From Paraescarpia echinospica (Eukaryota > Annelida > Polychaeta > Sabellida > Siboglinidae), in NCBI GenBank assembly GCA_020002185.1, contig CM034543.1:9251742-9315741 (forward strand): 64,000 nucleotides of DNA. Direction: 5' to 3'. Shown here piece by piece: positions 1 to 11,297 of the stretch (position 1 is its first letter; each line of letters opens with the position of its first letter). The notes under the pieces are model-generated. The model had not been told where the DNA came from, searched no databases, and saw only the letters and a list, made by a program, of their open reading frames with translations. The translations under genes were made by a program, and so were the position numbers.

Positions 1-344
1 GTGTAACCACTATATAACCGCGCGCCCTTTTTTAGTCACTAGGGGGACATGCTTTCTTTTTCAGTCACTTGATGTCAGCACACATTCTTAACCATTATAT
101 AATTTGAAGCGCAGGTGACTCCACTTCATACTCCGCACAACCATTACATAACCATTACTATTTTTAATTATTGCTAGTGCTGCCCTCTAGTGAATGCGCT
201 ACTCATTTGTTACTAATTAGTACTTAATTACCCTAATTATTTACCTAATTAGTACCTGATTAGTCACTAGATGTCGACACCCTCTTTCTATGGAAACCCA
301 TCAATCACTTTTTTTGTTTTTGACGTTTACTAAAACATTACTGC

Positions 345-1251
345 TAAAAAACGTAGGGATTCCTACTTATAAAAAACGAAAAAGCCTTTGATCTGGGGTC
401 ATGACCGGTGTTGCCGACGACTACATTACTACTGCTACCGCATCGTCTACTGATCTGTTTGCTTGATATGCAAACTGGTGCGAGTCCAGGAGGCCGTCGG
501 TGACCGACTTCAGGTACTTGAGTACTATGCGCTCGAACACTTTCATGGCGACTGAGGTCAGTGCCACTGGACGGTAGTCGTTCAACCCGGTGATGTTGGA
601 CTTCTTGGGAATGTGTATGATAGTGGAATTTTTGAAGCAGATTGGAACTCTGCACTGCTGGAGAGAGGAGTTGTAGATGTCCGTAAACACTGCAGAGAGT
701 TGGTCGGCGCAGTTTTTCAGGGTAGATGTGGATATGTTGTCTGGACCCGAAGCCTTCCGCGTGCTCTGTCTCCTGAACAGTTTCCTCACCTCAGTTTCCT
801 GGACTATGAAGGGCGGAGGCAGAGAGGTACCTGGAAGTGGGCGCTGCTCTGGTGAATAGTTAAGCTTGTCAAATCTGCTGTAAAAGTTGTTGAGCTGATC
901 AGGTAATGACGGGTCACTGCTGTTGGTGGCCGCTGCGTGTTCCTTGTACTGCGTAATCTGCCGCAGGCCATTCCAGACAGACATGATGTTGTTGGAAGCG
1001 AACTGGTCCTCAAGTTTGCGTTTGAATACGGATGTGGCCTTCTTGACCGCCTTCTGCGCCTCGCACTTAGCTCTCCTGAATTCTTCCCTGTTGCCGCTGA
1101 TGAACGCCGCGTTCTTCGCCGCCAGTTTCTGCTTGACGTCCCTGGTGAACCAAGGTTTGTCGTTGCCATACAGGGTGACAGTCTTTGTCTCCGTGCACAG
1201 CTCCTCACACCAGTTGATGTAGGATTGTGCAAAGTCAAGAATGTGACACAT
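345..1251 (-). mobile_element. LINE reverse transcriptase fragment, both ends missing
   Basis: A 276-codon open frame reads leftward from 1251 to 421. Its N-terminal part contains a KPWFT motif followed by a basic linker, as between the endonuclease and RT of jockey-superfamily LINEs. The second half has RT finger motifs: RKASGPDNIS, PKKSN followed by NDYRPVALTS, and a QFAY segment with a following RSVDDA. It stops at 421 before the catalytic YxDD/FADD motif, so palm motifs A to C are absent. No endonuclease is seen upstream of 1251, where the DNA becomes A+T-rich. Loss of the 3' half is unusual for a LINE, which normally loses its 5' part, so a later deletion or rearrangement is inferred. 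The clade (L2/Rex1-like) is a guess; that it is a LINE RT is confident. Confidence 0.8.
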
Positions 1252-1998
1252 TTTAATAAAAGGCCATAACTGAAATGATTATGAATATATTTACATAATT
1301 TGTGCATGGTGTACTTGTAACCACATTAATTAGTTACAAATGTGATTTTACATTAGCCAGTCAGTTATCATTATGTGTAATTCAATTCATAAGTCAATGT
1401 TAGATCGCAAACTGAATTGGACAATAAAAATAAATCCAGGTTTTTAAAAAGCATTCATATTTCATTTAAGTAGATGTTTCAAATTTTTATATTTTAAACA
1501 TAATTAAATTATTATAATAATAGCGTCTTAATACGTATTCAAGTGCTATAAGTAAAAACTATGATTCGTATCAGGTAAAATGAATTTGTCAATCAGCTTG
1601 CCAAATAAGTTTATTATTGATAGTAGCCTCTTTGATAGACACTAGCACCTCCATCAACACACATAAAATAAAAACCTCCTCCTGTGATGCATACGTCTAT
1701 AATGAATAATATCGGTTGCATTGCTATACGTATTTGTTGTGTATAGGAAAACAAAATTACTTAGCATAAAATGCTAAAAACAATGGTATATAATTGATAT
1801 TGCTTTGGAATACCATTGAAATGTACCTAACAATTGAAATATGGACAGTTTGTCAAAATGACATTAACCAAAAATATTCATTTTGTTAATGCTTACCCAC
1901 AGGTTAAACTCCCACGAAGATATACGCACACGTGAAAGCATGACCACATACATAAACACATGTACGTTTGCACTGATGCATTTGTGCACCCACAGACG

Positions 1999-2030
<32 letters not shown>

Positions 2031-2570
2031 CACACACACACACACTCACATAAGGATATTTATGTTTACATGTACACATACATTTAGTAAGGCATAGGCA
2101 AAACATGTGTTTCCAGAAACCCGACCCTAATGTTTTTTTCTTGGTTTAGGTTTTACAATATATGGGGTGTGATGACTCACTGGAAATGTGAATAGATCTA
2201 AAGATGGACCATCTCATAATGCAACTTTAAAATATATAATAAAACAATTTCCCTGCCTACATAACCTATGTTTTTGACCCGTTGCAGGAAACACAAAACT
2301 TTTTGTTTAGGCTTAAGAGTGAACACGAATAAATGGAGTCTTCACAAAAATTGTATTCGTATTTAAAAACTGGTTTTCAGTCAGTGAACAAATTACAATG
2401 ATGTTACCTGTATTGCAAAAGTTCAACAATTTACATTGAGCAACCACAAGAACGCCGCCCCGGCTCGGCGGTCATATTTGCTGCGCTGTAGAGTCAGTCC
2501 TGTAGATGGCGCCACCCTCCAATTTTAAATGGAGTATTGCCAAGTGACTATGCTTGGTATTTAATTGCTT
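1252..2570. other. A+T-rich stretch without a gene
   Basis: No coding region, RNA gene or retrotransposon motif is apparent. The only structure is a (CA)n microsatellite near 2.0 kb. The sequence becomes G+C-rich from about 2450, just before the LTR element. Confidence 0.6.
1996..2045. repeat. (CA)n microsatellite
   Basis: About 50 bases of CA dinucleotides with two CG interruptions. It creates an artificial Val-Cys-rich open frame on the minus strand that should not be read as a gene. Confidence 0.95.
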
Positions 2571-2746
2571 TGCGCCAATAGACTATCTATTATGATATGC
2601 GTCTATGGTTGTTTGTTCGTGACCCCTGTTTTCCCGGGTCACGCCCCGCCCCGCCCCGGTGGCCCGCCTCGCTCTCATTTTGTTTTGACTGTGTTTTGGT
2701 CGCTATTGATTGAATTGAATGTGCGATTCCTATCACCCTAATGGCG
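2571..2746 (+). repeat. 5' LTR
   Basis: About 176 bases beginning TGCGCCAATAGACTATC. It matches 7706-7768 plus 8727-8872, including shared blocks GTTTGTTCGTGACCCCTG, GGGTCACGCC, GGTGGCCCGCCTCGCTCTC and ATTCCTATCACCC. It lacks about 30 bases present near the end of the 3' copy. Boundaries are uncertain by a few bases, since the end is not a clean CA. Confidence 0.75.
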
Positions 2747-2762
2747 TGGTGGCAGCGGTTCT
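2747..2762 (+). promoter_or_regulatory. Candidate tRNA primer-binding site
   Basis: TGGTGGCAGCGGTTCT lies immediately inside the 5' LTR. It starts with the TGG expected to pair with the CCA end of a tRNA. The tRNA species was not determined. Confidence 0.55.
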
Positions 2763-2874
2763 AACGAACTCATGAATTGAATTGCATTGACATTCTATCC
2801 AACGAATAGGCACAAGCAGTTAGCCGTGAACGACGGCTTTGTCGCACTAGCATGTCGTAGTAACTACGTGCAGC

Positions 2875-3758
2875 ATGACCAACATACAACGTGCACCGAG
2901 GCAGTCGTGTGTCACAAAAACCGAAACGGTAAACTCGTTTGAGAACTGGCGTCAAAACCTAATCTACACCTTATCGCTTGACACCAACTTCACTCAATTT
3001 ATTGCCACTGATGCCAAATGGGAGAAGTAATGTGCAGCTCAACCACACCGAGGGTTCACTGACGATGACGCCGTTGCCACGTCTGGTCGTACAGCACTTC
3101 AACAAGTGTACATGCTCGAACTCATGCTAGGCCAAATAGCGAATTTCTGCCCAGTCATATCACGTAACACTATCGTCAAAAATTCGACTAGTTTATCCGG
3201 TATTTGGCAAACGATTCGGCTACACTACGGGTTTCAGTCGACAGGCGCCCATTTTCTGGACTTTGCTGACATTCATCTCCTGGCTGACGAACATCCTGAA
3301 GATCTGTATCAGCGCATAGTGCCCTTCGTTGAAGACAACATGCTCCAACAGGGAAGAGCTATTCTTCACCACGGTGACGTCATAACTGTTGATGAGGAAA
3401 TGTTACCGTCACTCGAAAACATGGTCGTTCTTACGTGGTTGAGATTGATACACGCATCGCTCCCAAAGCTCGTCATGCAACGATACGGCACTGAAGTGAG
3501 ATCTAGAACACTAGCATCGATTAAGCCTGAGATTTCGCAAGCCGTAGACTCACTACTCGATGAAATCACGTCCACCGACGATGCAAAGATCATGCGCACA
3601 GCTACTGCCAGCTCTCAGAACAGATTCGGGCCGAGACAGCCATTCTCAAGGGGACAACCATGTCCTCGAGTGTCCCAATGCGACCAACAAGCACAAAAAC
3701 ATGTCCACTCTGCAAACAGACTGGCCGCAGCAACGTTCAGCATTTCTTAAGCGAATGC
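2875..3758 (+). pseudogene. gag: Gag-like region of the LTR element
   Basis: A frame opening with ATG at 2875 encodes a short N-terminus with a SFENWRQNL segment typical of retrotransposon capsid regions. A TAA stop at 3028-3030 interrupts it, and it then continues in the same frame to 3750. The last part is read in another frame: Cys codons at 3702 and 3711, a His and a final Cys at 3756-3758 form a C-x2-C-x9-H-x4-C zinc-knuckle-like motif, slightly wider than the standard CCHC spacing. In related elements Gag packages the RNA and the knuckle binds nucleic acid. With one stop and one frame change this copy is not functional. The Gag assignment rests on position and the knuckle more than on sequence identity. 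Confidence 0.65.
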
Positions 3759-3899
3759 TCACACCTTCTCGAACAAGACCGTCGCTACATGGCCAATATT
3801 CGTCAAGTCACTGACGTCCACGAAGAGGTCTAAGAACATGAGAACAGCTACGTACTCCAACAGTAGGCCTCGCAACTGCACAGCGTATCGACGTTCGTC

Positions 3900-4215
3900 A
3901 GTCGCCTTATCTGGACACGTTTTGTGGTCATCACACGGTTCGAGTCACTATCGAGAGCGGGGCAACAGGCAACATGATTCCCCATTACACTGCGCTGAGA
4001 CTAGGTTGTAAAATCAAGAGCTCATCTCAATATGCACACCAAGCTGATGGGTCGTCTCCTCTGACGATTGTTGGCGAGACTACCCTGTGCCTCACACGCA
4101 AAAACAAGAAGTTCTTGTTCTGTGGGTTAGTTGTACAGAACTTGGATGTCGAAATGTTAGGCGGGACTCCATTTATGGTAGTCAACGATGTTGCCATCCA
4201 TCTTGTATGGTACAA
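3900..4215 (+). pseudogene. Retroviral-type aspartic protease domain
   Basis: The frame reads VTIESGATGNMI followed, about 35 residues on, by an ADGSSPL segment, then a VVGET strand, and ends with LGGTPFM. This is the layout of a single-lobe retropepsin in LTR elements, which processes Gag-Pol. The family active site is Asp-Ser/Thr-Gly; here codon 3953-3955 is GAG (Glu) in place of the catalytic Asp, so activity would be lost or strongly reduced. The frame matches the downstream RT, consistent with one pol reading frame. Confidence 0.75.
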
Positions 4216-5422
4216 CAGATGCAGCTCTAAATCGACACGCAGTCAGACGTGCTCACGTTCTGCGAGCGCCTCCCACCAGCGCTACGATTTGGCCTGGCGA
4301 GTTCGTAGAAGTAAATCTGGCCTCAGACATGTTTATTGCGGACACTACATTCGCTTTGGAACCACGTTTTGACACCACGGGCAACAAGTTCAGCGAGACA
4401 ATGATGTGTGGCCTCAACCGTCGTTCATTACCAGCGTCGATGGTGTGCTACGTATACCCAACTTGACCAACACCACTCGCTTGCTCAAACGAAACGAAGA
4501 CTTTGGTCAGATTCGTGAAGTGTTTGTATCTGACGTCGCCACGAACACTCCTGTACGCTCTGACGTCATACATCAGGCCGTAGACGTACGATCACACAGC
4601 TCCAACGCTACATCCACCAAACACTCTGTCGCTGTCTAAATCGATCCGGGTCTAATACTATCTTCCGATGAACGAGCATCATTCCGCTCAATCATTGAAG
4701 AGTACGACGTTGTTTTCGATCCTAACTACGCCGGCAATAATGGTCACATGGGCCCAGTTCAGCCACCTCAACGGAAAGGCCGCCTACCACAATACGTTAG
4801 AAATCAGCTCGTTGAGCTACAGAGCAAATTCAACGAACGTGAGACGATGGGTGTATTCGTCCGACCCGAAGATGTTCCAGTGAACGTCGAGTACCTCAAT
4901 CCGTCGTTCCTAGTAAAGAAGCGAAGCGGTGGACACAGATTGGTCACAGCATTCACAGACGTGGGACGTTACACTAAACCACAACCGTCCCTAATGCCTG
5001 ACGTCGACAGCACCTTGCGTAAAATCGTCCAGTGGAAGCACATCATGACAACAGACATGTCGAATGCCTTATACCAAATACCGCTCTCCCACGACTCAAT
5101 GAAGTACTGCGGTGTGGTCACTCCGTTTTGTGGCGTGCGTGTGTAGGCTCGTTCTGCAATAGGGATGCCCGGGTCCGAGACTGCACTCGAGGAACTGCTA
5201 TGCCGTGTACTAGGTGATCTGCTTGAAGAAGGCGTCGTGGCGAAACTTGCAGACGACATCTACTGCAGCGGCAACACCATTTCTGAAATCCAACAAAATG
5301 TCACAAGGCTATTACAGTGCTTTGCCGACAGTGGTTTGCGATTATCTGCCACTAAGACAACGCTGTGTCCGACAACAACTACCATACTAGGGTGGCTAGC
5401 CCACACCGCATCGCTACGCTAG
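4216..5422 (+). pseudogene. pol: Linker and reverse transcriptase of the LTR element
   Basis: 4220-4640 encodes a linker region with WPGEFVEV and ALEPRFDT, split over two frames. 4748-5422 carries the [18 protein letters not shown] (fingers), [13 protein letters not shown] (motif A), then [11 protein letters not shown] and the catalytic LADDIY motif with its Asp pair at 5252-5257, followed by a GLRLSATKT thumb-side motif. The ADDIY form replaces the usual YxDD. An in-frame TAG at 5144-5146 falls just before MPGSE, so the enzyme is truncated. RT copies the element's RNA into DNA in cytoplasmic particles. The domain call is firm; the exact clade is not. Confidence 0.8.
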
Positions 5423-5498
5423 CTAACACCCCCGTAACTGTAAAAGCCATGCGGGCATTCGTCGGAGCATACAAAATGCTAGCGCGTGTACTACCCGG

Positions 5499-7650
5499 AT
5501 GTTCCGCCTTGCTCGCACCGTTCGAAAACATAACGAGCGGGCGCCAGCCTTGCGAGCACATCGTTTTATACCGATTCGTTACGGGAAGCCTTCTAACATG
5601 CACAAGAGTCTACACACGAACAAGACTATCACGTTGCCTCGACCAACCGACGAGTTATGGCTGGTGACCGATGGCTCTGTCAAACTGTGTGGCTTAGGGG
5701 TTACATTGTACGTGATGCGTGATGGCAAGTTAAAGCTAGCCGGTTTCTTCAGTGCGAAATTACGTGGGCGACAAAACACGTGGCTACCTTGTGAGATAGA
5801 GGCGTTATCCATCGCAGCCGCAGTGAAGCATTTCAGCCCATTCATCGTACAGTCGAATCACACCACGTCTGTCCTCACTGACAGTAAACCTTGTGTACAA
5901 GCTCATGAAAAGCTGTGTCGCGGCGAGATCTCTGCGAGTCCGCGAGTCTCCACGTTCTTGTCAGTTGTCAGTCGCTATCAAGCAACTGTCCGACATCTCG
6001 CCGGTTCAGTGAATACACCATCAGACTTTGCTAGTCGCAACGCGCCGACAAGTCTCGAACATAAGTGTCAAGTTTGCACCTTCATCAGGCAAATGGAGGA
6101 GTCTGTTGTCCTGCAACGCGTCACTACTAACGACGTGACATCTGGGAAGGCTCGACTTCCGTTCACCAGTAAATCTACGTGTCTCGCTATCCAAGCTGAA
6201 TGCCCAGATCTGCGACGCACACATTCTCACCTTACACAAGGTATGCGACCATCTAAGAAGATAACGAATGCGAAATACATCAAACGATATATAAACGTTG
6301 CATCTATCGCTCGCGATGGTCTACTAGTCGTACGACGTAACGATCCACTCAGCCCAGCACGAGAGTGCATTATCGTTCCTCGTACGGTTCTTGACGGACT
6401 AGTAACAGCTCTCCACATTCAAATGGAACATCCGTCACCCAACCAGCTGAAACAGGTCATACATCGCTATCTGTACGCGTTGGACCTAGCCAAGACAATC
6501 GAGATAGCGTCACGTAGCTGCCACCAGTGTGCTTCGCTGCTCAACACTCCACACATGACTATTCCTCAGTCTTCAAGCGACCCTCCAGATGTGGTAAGAA
6601 TTTCCTATGCAGCGGATTTCATCGAACGCGAGAAACAGCTGATCTTGGTCCTACGCGAGTGTGTAACGTTATACACTGTGTCGTGTTTCATCGATGACGA
6701 ACGTCGCGACACACCACGGGACTCTCTGATCATATTGTGCATCGGCTTACGACCACTTGATTGGCCTCCTGCAGTCATACGCACTGACCCAGTGCCAGGG
6801 TTCGCTGCCCACGGTAACGACGCGCTACTGTCAAAGTATCGACTCACCATTGAACTTGGACGCGTCAAGAACGTCAATAAGAACCCTGTTGCAGAGAAGG
6901 CCGTGCGCGAACAAGAGTGTGAACTGTTGCATCAACAACCCACAGGCGGGGCGGTCACCCAATTGTATTATCTGTCGCCACCGCAAAGCTCAACACTCGT
7001 ATACGAAACAGGGGTTTTTCCGCTCCAGAGTTGTGGACCCAACGTGACCAGTTCACAAACGAACAGCTAACTGTAACTGACTACGATCTCATTCGCCAAC
7101 AGCATTCATTGCGCAACGCCAACCACGCATCTAGTCAGCTGTCTAAGTCACCTGGTGGTACAGTACGCGAACCTCAACATGTCGATGTTGGTGACATAGT
7201 GTATTTGTACTCTGACCGAAACAAGTCACGTTCTCGGTGGAGGTTCCTGGTGGTGAGCGTAGATGGTGCTTGGCTCAACGTCAACAAGTTCACCGGCAAT
7301 CAATTGCGAGCCACCTCTTATTGGGTGAAACGATCGGAGTGCTATAAGGTTGCTATCGATACACCTGATCCTCCAGTGTCGCACCAATACGATGACTCGA
7401 CTAGTATGCCGATACATGATGCTACACCAGAACCTCAACCTAACATACCAACAAGCTTTCGTATCCTGCTACACATGACGAAGCTCAGCCGGCACAGCCG
7501 CCTCCGGACGTACAGACTCCGCCTCCAGTGGTGCTAGACGAGGAGACGCGAGCGTCGGCCGAGGAGCAAGACTTCCTTGCCGAAGAACTTCCTCGACGAT
7601 TGACCAGAATACGCAGACCTCCCGACTATCTAAGCGACTTCATCACATAG
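5499..7650 (+). pseudogene. pol: RNase H and integrase region of the LTR element
   Basis: A 523-codon open frame (5499-7070) holds RNase H and integrase. RNase H acidic residues are visible at Asp58 (TDGS), Glu99/101 (CEIEAL), Asp128 (LTDSKP) and Asp176 (PSDFASR). The integrase zinc domain has His306, His311, Cys341 and Cys344. The core triad reads Asp373, Asp430 and Glu466, a perfect DD35E spacing. The C-terminal domain continues in another frame (7031-7537) with GDIVYLY and RWRFLVV segments typical of integrase DNA-binding domains. A Pro-rich tail in a third frame ends in RRPPDYLSDFIT and a stop at 7648-7650. All catalytic residues survive here although PR and RT are broken. Confidence 0.82.
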
Positions 7651-7687
7651 ACATTATTATATATTTTCTTTATATTCATATAGTATA

Positions 7688-7702
7688 AGAAGAAGAAAGA
7701 AG
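7688..7702 (+). promoter_or_regulatory. Polypurine tract
   Basis: AGAAGAAGAAAGAAG-type purine run three bases upstream of the 3' LTR start at 7706, the position expected for plus-strand priming. Confidence 0.7.
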
Positions 7703-7705
7703 TCA

Positions 7706-7768
7706 TGCCAATAGACTATCTATTATGATATGCGTTTATGGTTGTTTGTTCGTGACCCCTGTTTTAAC
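7706..7768 (+). repeat. 3' LTR, left part
   Basis: Matches 2571-2635 of the 5' LTR nearly base for base and stops after CCCCTGTTTT, where a LINE has inserted. Confidence 0.8.
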
Positions 7769-8726
7769 AAGATTTAACAAGATTGCCACCAAGAGAATTA
7801 ACTCTAGGTGGCAGTTGTACAAGGAAGCCCTTTGGCTTATCGAGAGTCCGACCCTTTTATCTATGTGTATCCCGCCCTTCTGACGCATGTGTCGATTTTA
7901 TGTTTAAACATATTCACATTACTAGCACACACACAATCAGCAGATAATATGTTCCATTCATTTACAGTCCTTTGTGAAAATGATGACTTTCTTATATCTA
8001 ATCTATACTGCTCCTTTGCTCATGTATCTTCATGTCCTCTAGTCCTTCTATCTTTCTTAACTGAGGAAAAAATATTTCTATCAATATTTTCATAACCCTT
8101 CATGATTTTAAACACTTCTATCTGATCTCCTCTCAATCTCCTGGTCTCTGGTGTTGTTAAGCCGCATTTTTAGGCGTATTTCGTAACTAAGATCCCTCAG
8201 TTTTTGTATCATTTTAGTTGCTCTCCTCTGTACTCTTTCTAGCATATATATGTCCTTCCTGCGATATGGCCTCCACGCTTGAATACAATATTCTAAATGA
8301 GGCCTAACTATTGTTTTGTACAGCGGTATTATTAGCTCTTTTTCCTTATACGTTATGTCTCGCCTAATTAACCCAAGGATTTGATTTCCCTTTGAAGCTG
8401 CAATTCCGCACTGCTCTGAAACCTTCATATCAACACTAATGGTTAACCCTAAATCGTTTTCTTTTATAGTAGTACTTAATACTGTACCCCCCATTGTATA
8501 TTCTACCTCTTCGTTCCCATGTCCTGCGTGGAGACATTTACATTTCCCAAAATTGAACAGCATTTGCCACTTTTCAGACCATTTGATCAACTTGTCAAGA
8601 TCATCTTGTAAATGCTGTCTATCTCCATCACTTTTAATCCTACTAAACACTTTTGTATCATCCGCAAATTTCAACACCTTGCTTGTTATGTCATCATCCA
8701 AATCGTTGATATATATTATATATCAG
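7769..8726 (-). mobile_element. CR1-like LINE, 5'-truncated, inserted in the 3' LTR
   Basis: On the minus strand this reads the C-terminal part of the CR1 RT: FADDTKVF (catalytic motif), KWQMLFNFGKCKCLHAGHG, a GLIRRDI segment and a RPHLEYCIQAW plus ERVQRRATKM C-terminal domain. After the stop come a 3' UTR and two TTGTTAAATC-type terminal units. The longest frame is 8701-8108, with a frame break near 8165. It belongs to the same family as the copies at 24.3, 30.2 and 36.6 kb. The LTR sequence resumes directly at 8727, so this insertion is younger than the LTR element. No clear target-site duplication is visible. Confidence 0.88.
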
Positions 8727-8872
8727 GGTCACGCCCCGCCCCGGTGGCCCGCCTCGCTCTCGTTTTGTTTTGACTGTGACTTGTGTTGGTCGCTATTAAA
8801 TATTCAAGTTACATGTTCCTGCTAGTGTATGTTTGTACGATTGAATGTGCAATTCCTATCACCCAAATGGCG
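8727..8872 (+). repeat. 3' LTR, right part
   Basis: Resumes at GGGTCACGCC and continues to the ATTCCTATCACCC block, with about 30 extra bases relative to the 5' LTR near 8805-8838. Confidence 0.75.
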
Positions 8873-9039
8873 TTGAGCGAACTTAAAGTTACGCAATTAC
8901 TTGGCGTCACGTGTTTGCGTAACTCCTATATTTGTACATATTAAAAAAATCGCGTAATTTACTAAGACAATCATCTCAGCGTTAAGAACGTTCTTATGCG
9001 CTTCATGAAACCGGCCCCAGGCCCGAATGCATGTAGACC

Positions 9040-10356
9040 GGGTACAGTTAAACGCGGATAGTCGCTATCCGCGGATAGCTGTTCGCGTTTAACTTAACTA
9101 ACTAACCTCGGAACTAACATAATTGTATTTAGATTTACAGATTGCACAAATGCAATGCATAGGTTGCGTCTTTTAAAACTAAGTGATACTAGCAGTCGTA
9201 GAGGAGTAATCAGGCGATGCCCCGGGTGTATTGACTATTGCCATTGCGGCATTGGTGCAAACTGCGCAACGCAGCCAGCATATTATTCATTGACATTGTT
9301 TACAAATAATAATGCCGTTAAAATTTACTTGGTAAAACTTTGCCTTAGCCCTGTCTGATTGGCGCTGATTTGGTAGTCCACTATGTGTGGTATACTGTTA
9401 AATCCAAATAAGTCGTCCTGAAAACTGCTGCTGTCATAATATCGCAATGTTACGAGCATTGTAGCCGCAGCGTCAACGATCCAAATCTCTTGGTGTGCCT
9501 TCTGTAATAGTTTTGTCCAAGGAGCCTCTATTTGGACAGGAGGCGTCACTAAGCGAGAAAATAGCAGTCTACACTGAAGGTTTTTGTCAGCCATTCGGTA
9601 GGCAAGCGCATGCGCCTACGGGACCGCAGCGCGAGATATTAGCGTATTTGTTCAGTCACCTCATTTCATCAGAATAATCACCAAGCTGTCATGCGTTATA
9701 TAAAATGAAAGATATTAAAGTAATCCTTGAAGTTTTTTATCTATCACAATTAAAAATAATGAAATTTTCAAACAAATCACATAGAAACGTTGCAATTATT
9801 TCCTGAGCCAATTGAACTTCGTCGTTTTTCATCAGAATAATCATCAGGCTGTACCACTTCTTATATAATTAAAATTCTGAGGTTATCGTTGAAAATGTTG
9901 AACAATGATAATGCAAAGAACTGCATTTTCTGCACGCGTATGGTCTGGCTTGACGTAACTCAGAATGGCGGACGAATTGCTTACGTACTTTCCTCGAACA
10001 ATGTAGATAGCGCGCGCTGCACCGTCTTGAATTGATATACGGGTCTTTGGTTTTGTCTACGAAGTCTTGTTGTCTACAAAGAAACGTTGTAACTAGTTGT
10101 TCGTTTTCAAACACGTCAAAGACAAAATGGTGGCTTCGGTCCTGATTTCTTCGTAGCATTCGCCTTTGTAGTAGCGTTGCAGAAAGAGAGCAGCCATTTT
10201 TATTCGGCGGATAGGCCACTATACGCATAGATATGTGTGCATAGCTTTATCCGCGTTTACGTCACCTGATAGTCCTATCCGCGCTTCGTGCATACCAATC
10301 TATTATGTTTATCCGCCGGATAGGCGCTAAACGCGGATAAGGGGGATATCCGGTCG
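9040..10356. mobile_element. Possible non-autonomous DNA transposon
   Basis: Both ends carry related palindromic blocks built on TAAACGCGGATA and CTATCCG: 9047-9095 on the left, 10240-10345 on the right in inverted orientation. The interior has no recognisable transposase. It contains a diverged direct repeat (9664-9720 and 9829-9885) sharing TTTCATCAGAATAATCA. Weak minus-strand frames at 9325-9594 and 9869-10228 match no family I know. A G+C-rich terminal palindrome flanking A+T-rich DNA suggests a transposon, but no target-site duplication was established. Confidence 0.35.
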
Positions 10357-10369
10357 TCATGCCCCAGAA

Positions 10370-11185
10370 CCGTTAAGGAACGAACTGATTTACCCAATAA
10401 AAGTGCCTTGATATATAAGAGGTATTTTGGAAAGATATAAGTATTCAGTTCTACTCTAGGGGTCGTTGATTAATCCCTGAAACCTTGGCTCTCGAGATTC
10501 AAGCAGTCTAAGAGGGAAAGCTTAACCTACATACGCAAGCTTGATTATAATAAGATGCCAGCCTTGAACCATTGGTGCGGAGTCCACAGACTACAACGAA
10601 TGACAATGGCATTATTGTCCCTTGGGGGGAAATTCATGTGGAGTGTCAGACCATAAAACATAAAATAAAAGGTACAGGCAATGAAAAGGACATAAATACA
10701 AAAGGACGTGCTCGCACACATACAAATCAATCATAATTTAGACGAAAATAAGTTATAAAATAACTTAAAGTAAATTCTGCCAAATCACAAGCCATCTCAG
10801 GCTCACTCAGGGTCAGACTGGTAGAGAAGACTGGCAAAGATGGAGGGGAAACCTTCTATTGTATTATAAATGCAAATGCAGCAACACTGTCTAGGGGATT
10901 TATTAAATACATTTACAACCCATAAACTTGTCTATTGTAGCGTATCAGGCTTCACTTCAAAATAATCCAATTATCATATGTTTGCCGATATTACGTTTTT
11001 TGACTGGGTCCACATCTTCGACGGAGCTTATGCCAGTGCTACGTTGATAGGCCGATACTGCGGCACAGCACCACCGCCAGATATCATATATATTTTTAAT
11101 TACCTGGTAAAAGTTTAAACAAATTGAAATGTCTGACCTAATTATGGAAACGACCACCTACAGCCGCCAGTCTTCTTGTGTGTAT
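10370..11185 (+). repeat. Dispersed repeat, left half (interrupted by LINE)
   Basis: Starts AGAACCGTTAAGGAACGAAC and matches 51502-51833 and 58812-59545. Similarity ends at TCTTCTTGTGTGTAT, where a LINE has inserted. It resumes at 14879. Function is unknown; no coding capacity is convincing and no terminal inverted repeats are seen. Confidence 0.8.
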
Positions 11186-11297
11186 ATCTTCTTCTTCACA
11201 ATCTTGTGGTTACTTCTATCCAGAAGAATATTCCACAGTTTGTTGCACATGCGCGGTTTAAAAGGGTTAATAAAAACAGGGTTGATAAACACAGTGT

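Larger units (their letters stand above)
2571..8872 (+). mobile_element. Decayed LTR retrotransposon, gypsy-like domain order
   Basis: Two similar direct repeats bracket an internal region reading, in order, a Gag-like region, a CCHC knuckle, aspartic protease, RT, RNase H, zinc-binding integrase domain, integrase core and C-terminal domain. A primer-site-like sequence follows the left repeat and a polypurine tract precedes the right one. This order (RT before integrase) fits Ty3/gypsy or BEL/Pao rather than copia. I favour gypsy-like, but a tree would be needed. Stops at 3028 and 5144, frame changes near 3.7, 5.45, 7.05 and 7.5 kb, and a LINE inserted in the 3' LTR show that the copy is dead. 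No envelope-like gene is present. I could not define a convincing target-site duplication because the LTR ends are uncertain by a few bases. Confidence 0.85.

Noticed and set aside
3028..3030. Programmed readthrough at the Gag stop
   Set aside because: Other stops and frame changes throughout pol indicate simple decay.
2571..8872. Endogenous retrovirus with an envelope gene
   Set aside because: No envelope-like ORF follows integrase; the polypurine tract comes 38 bases after the integrase tail stop.
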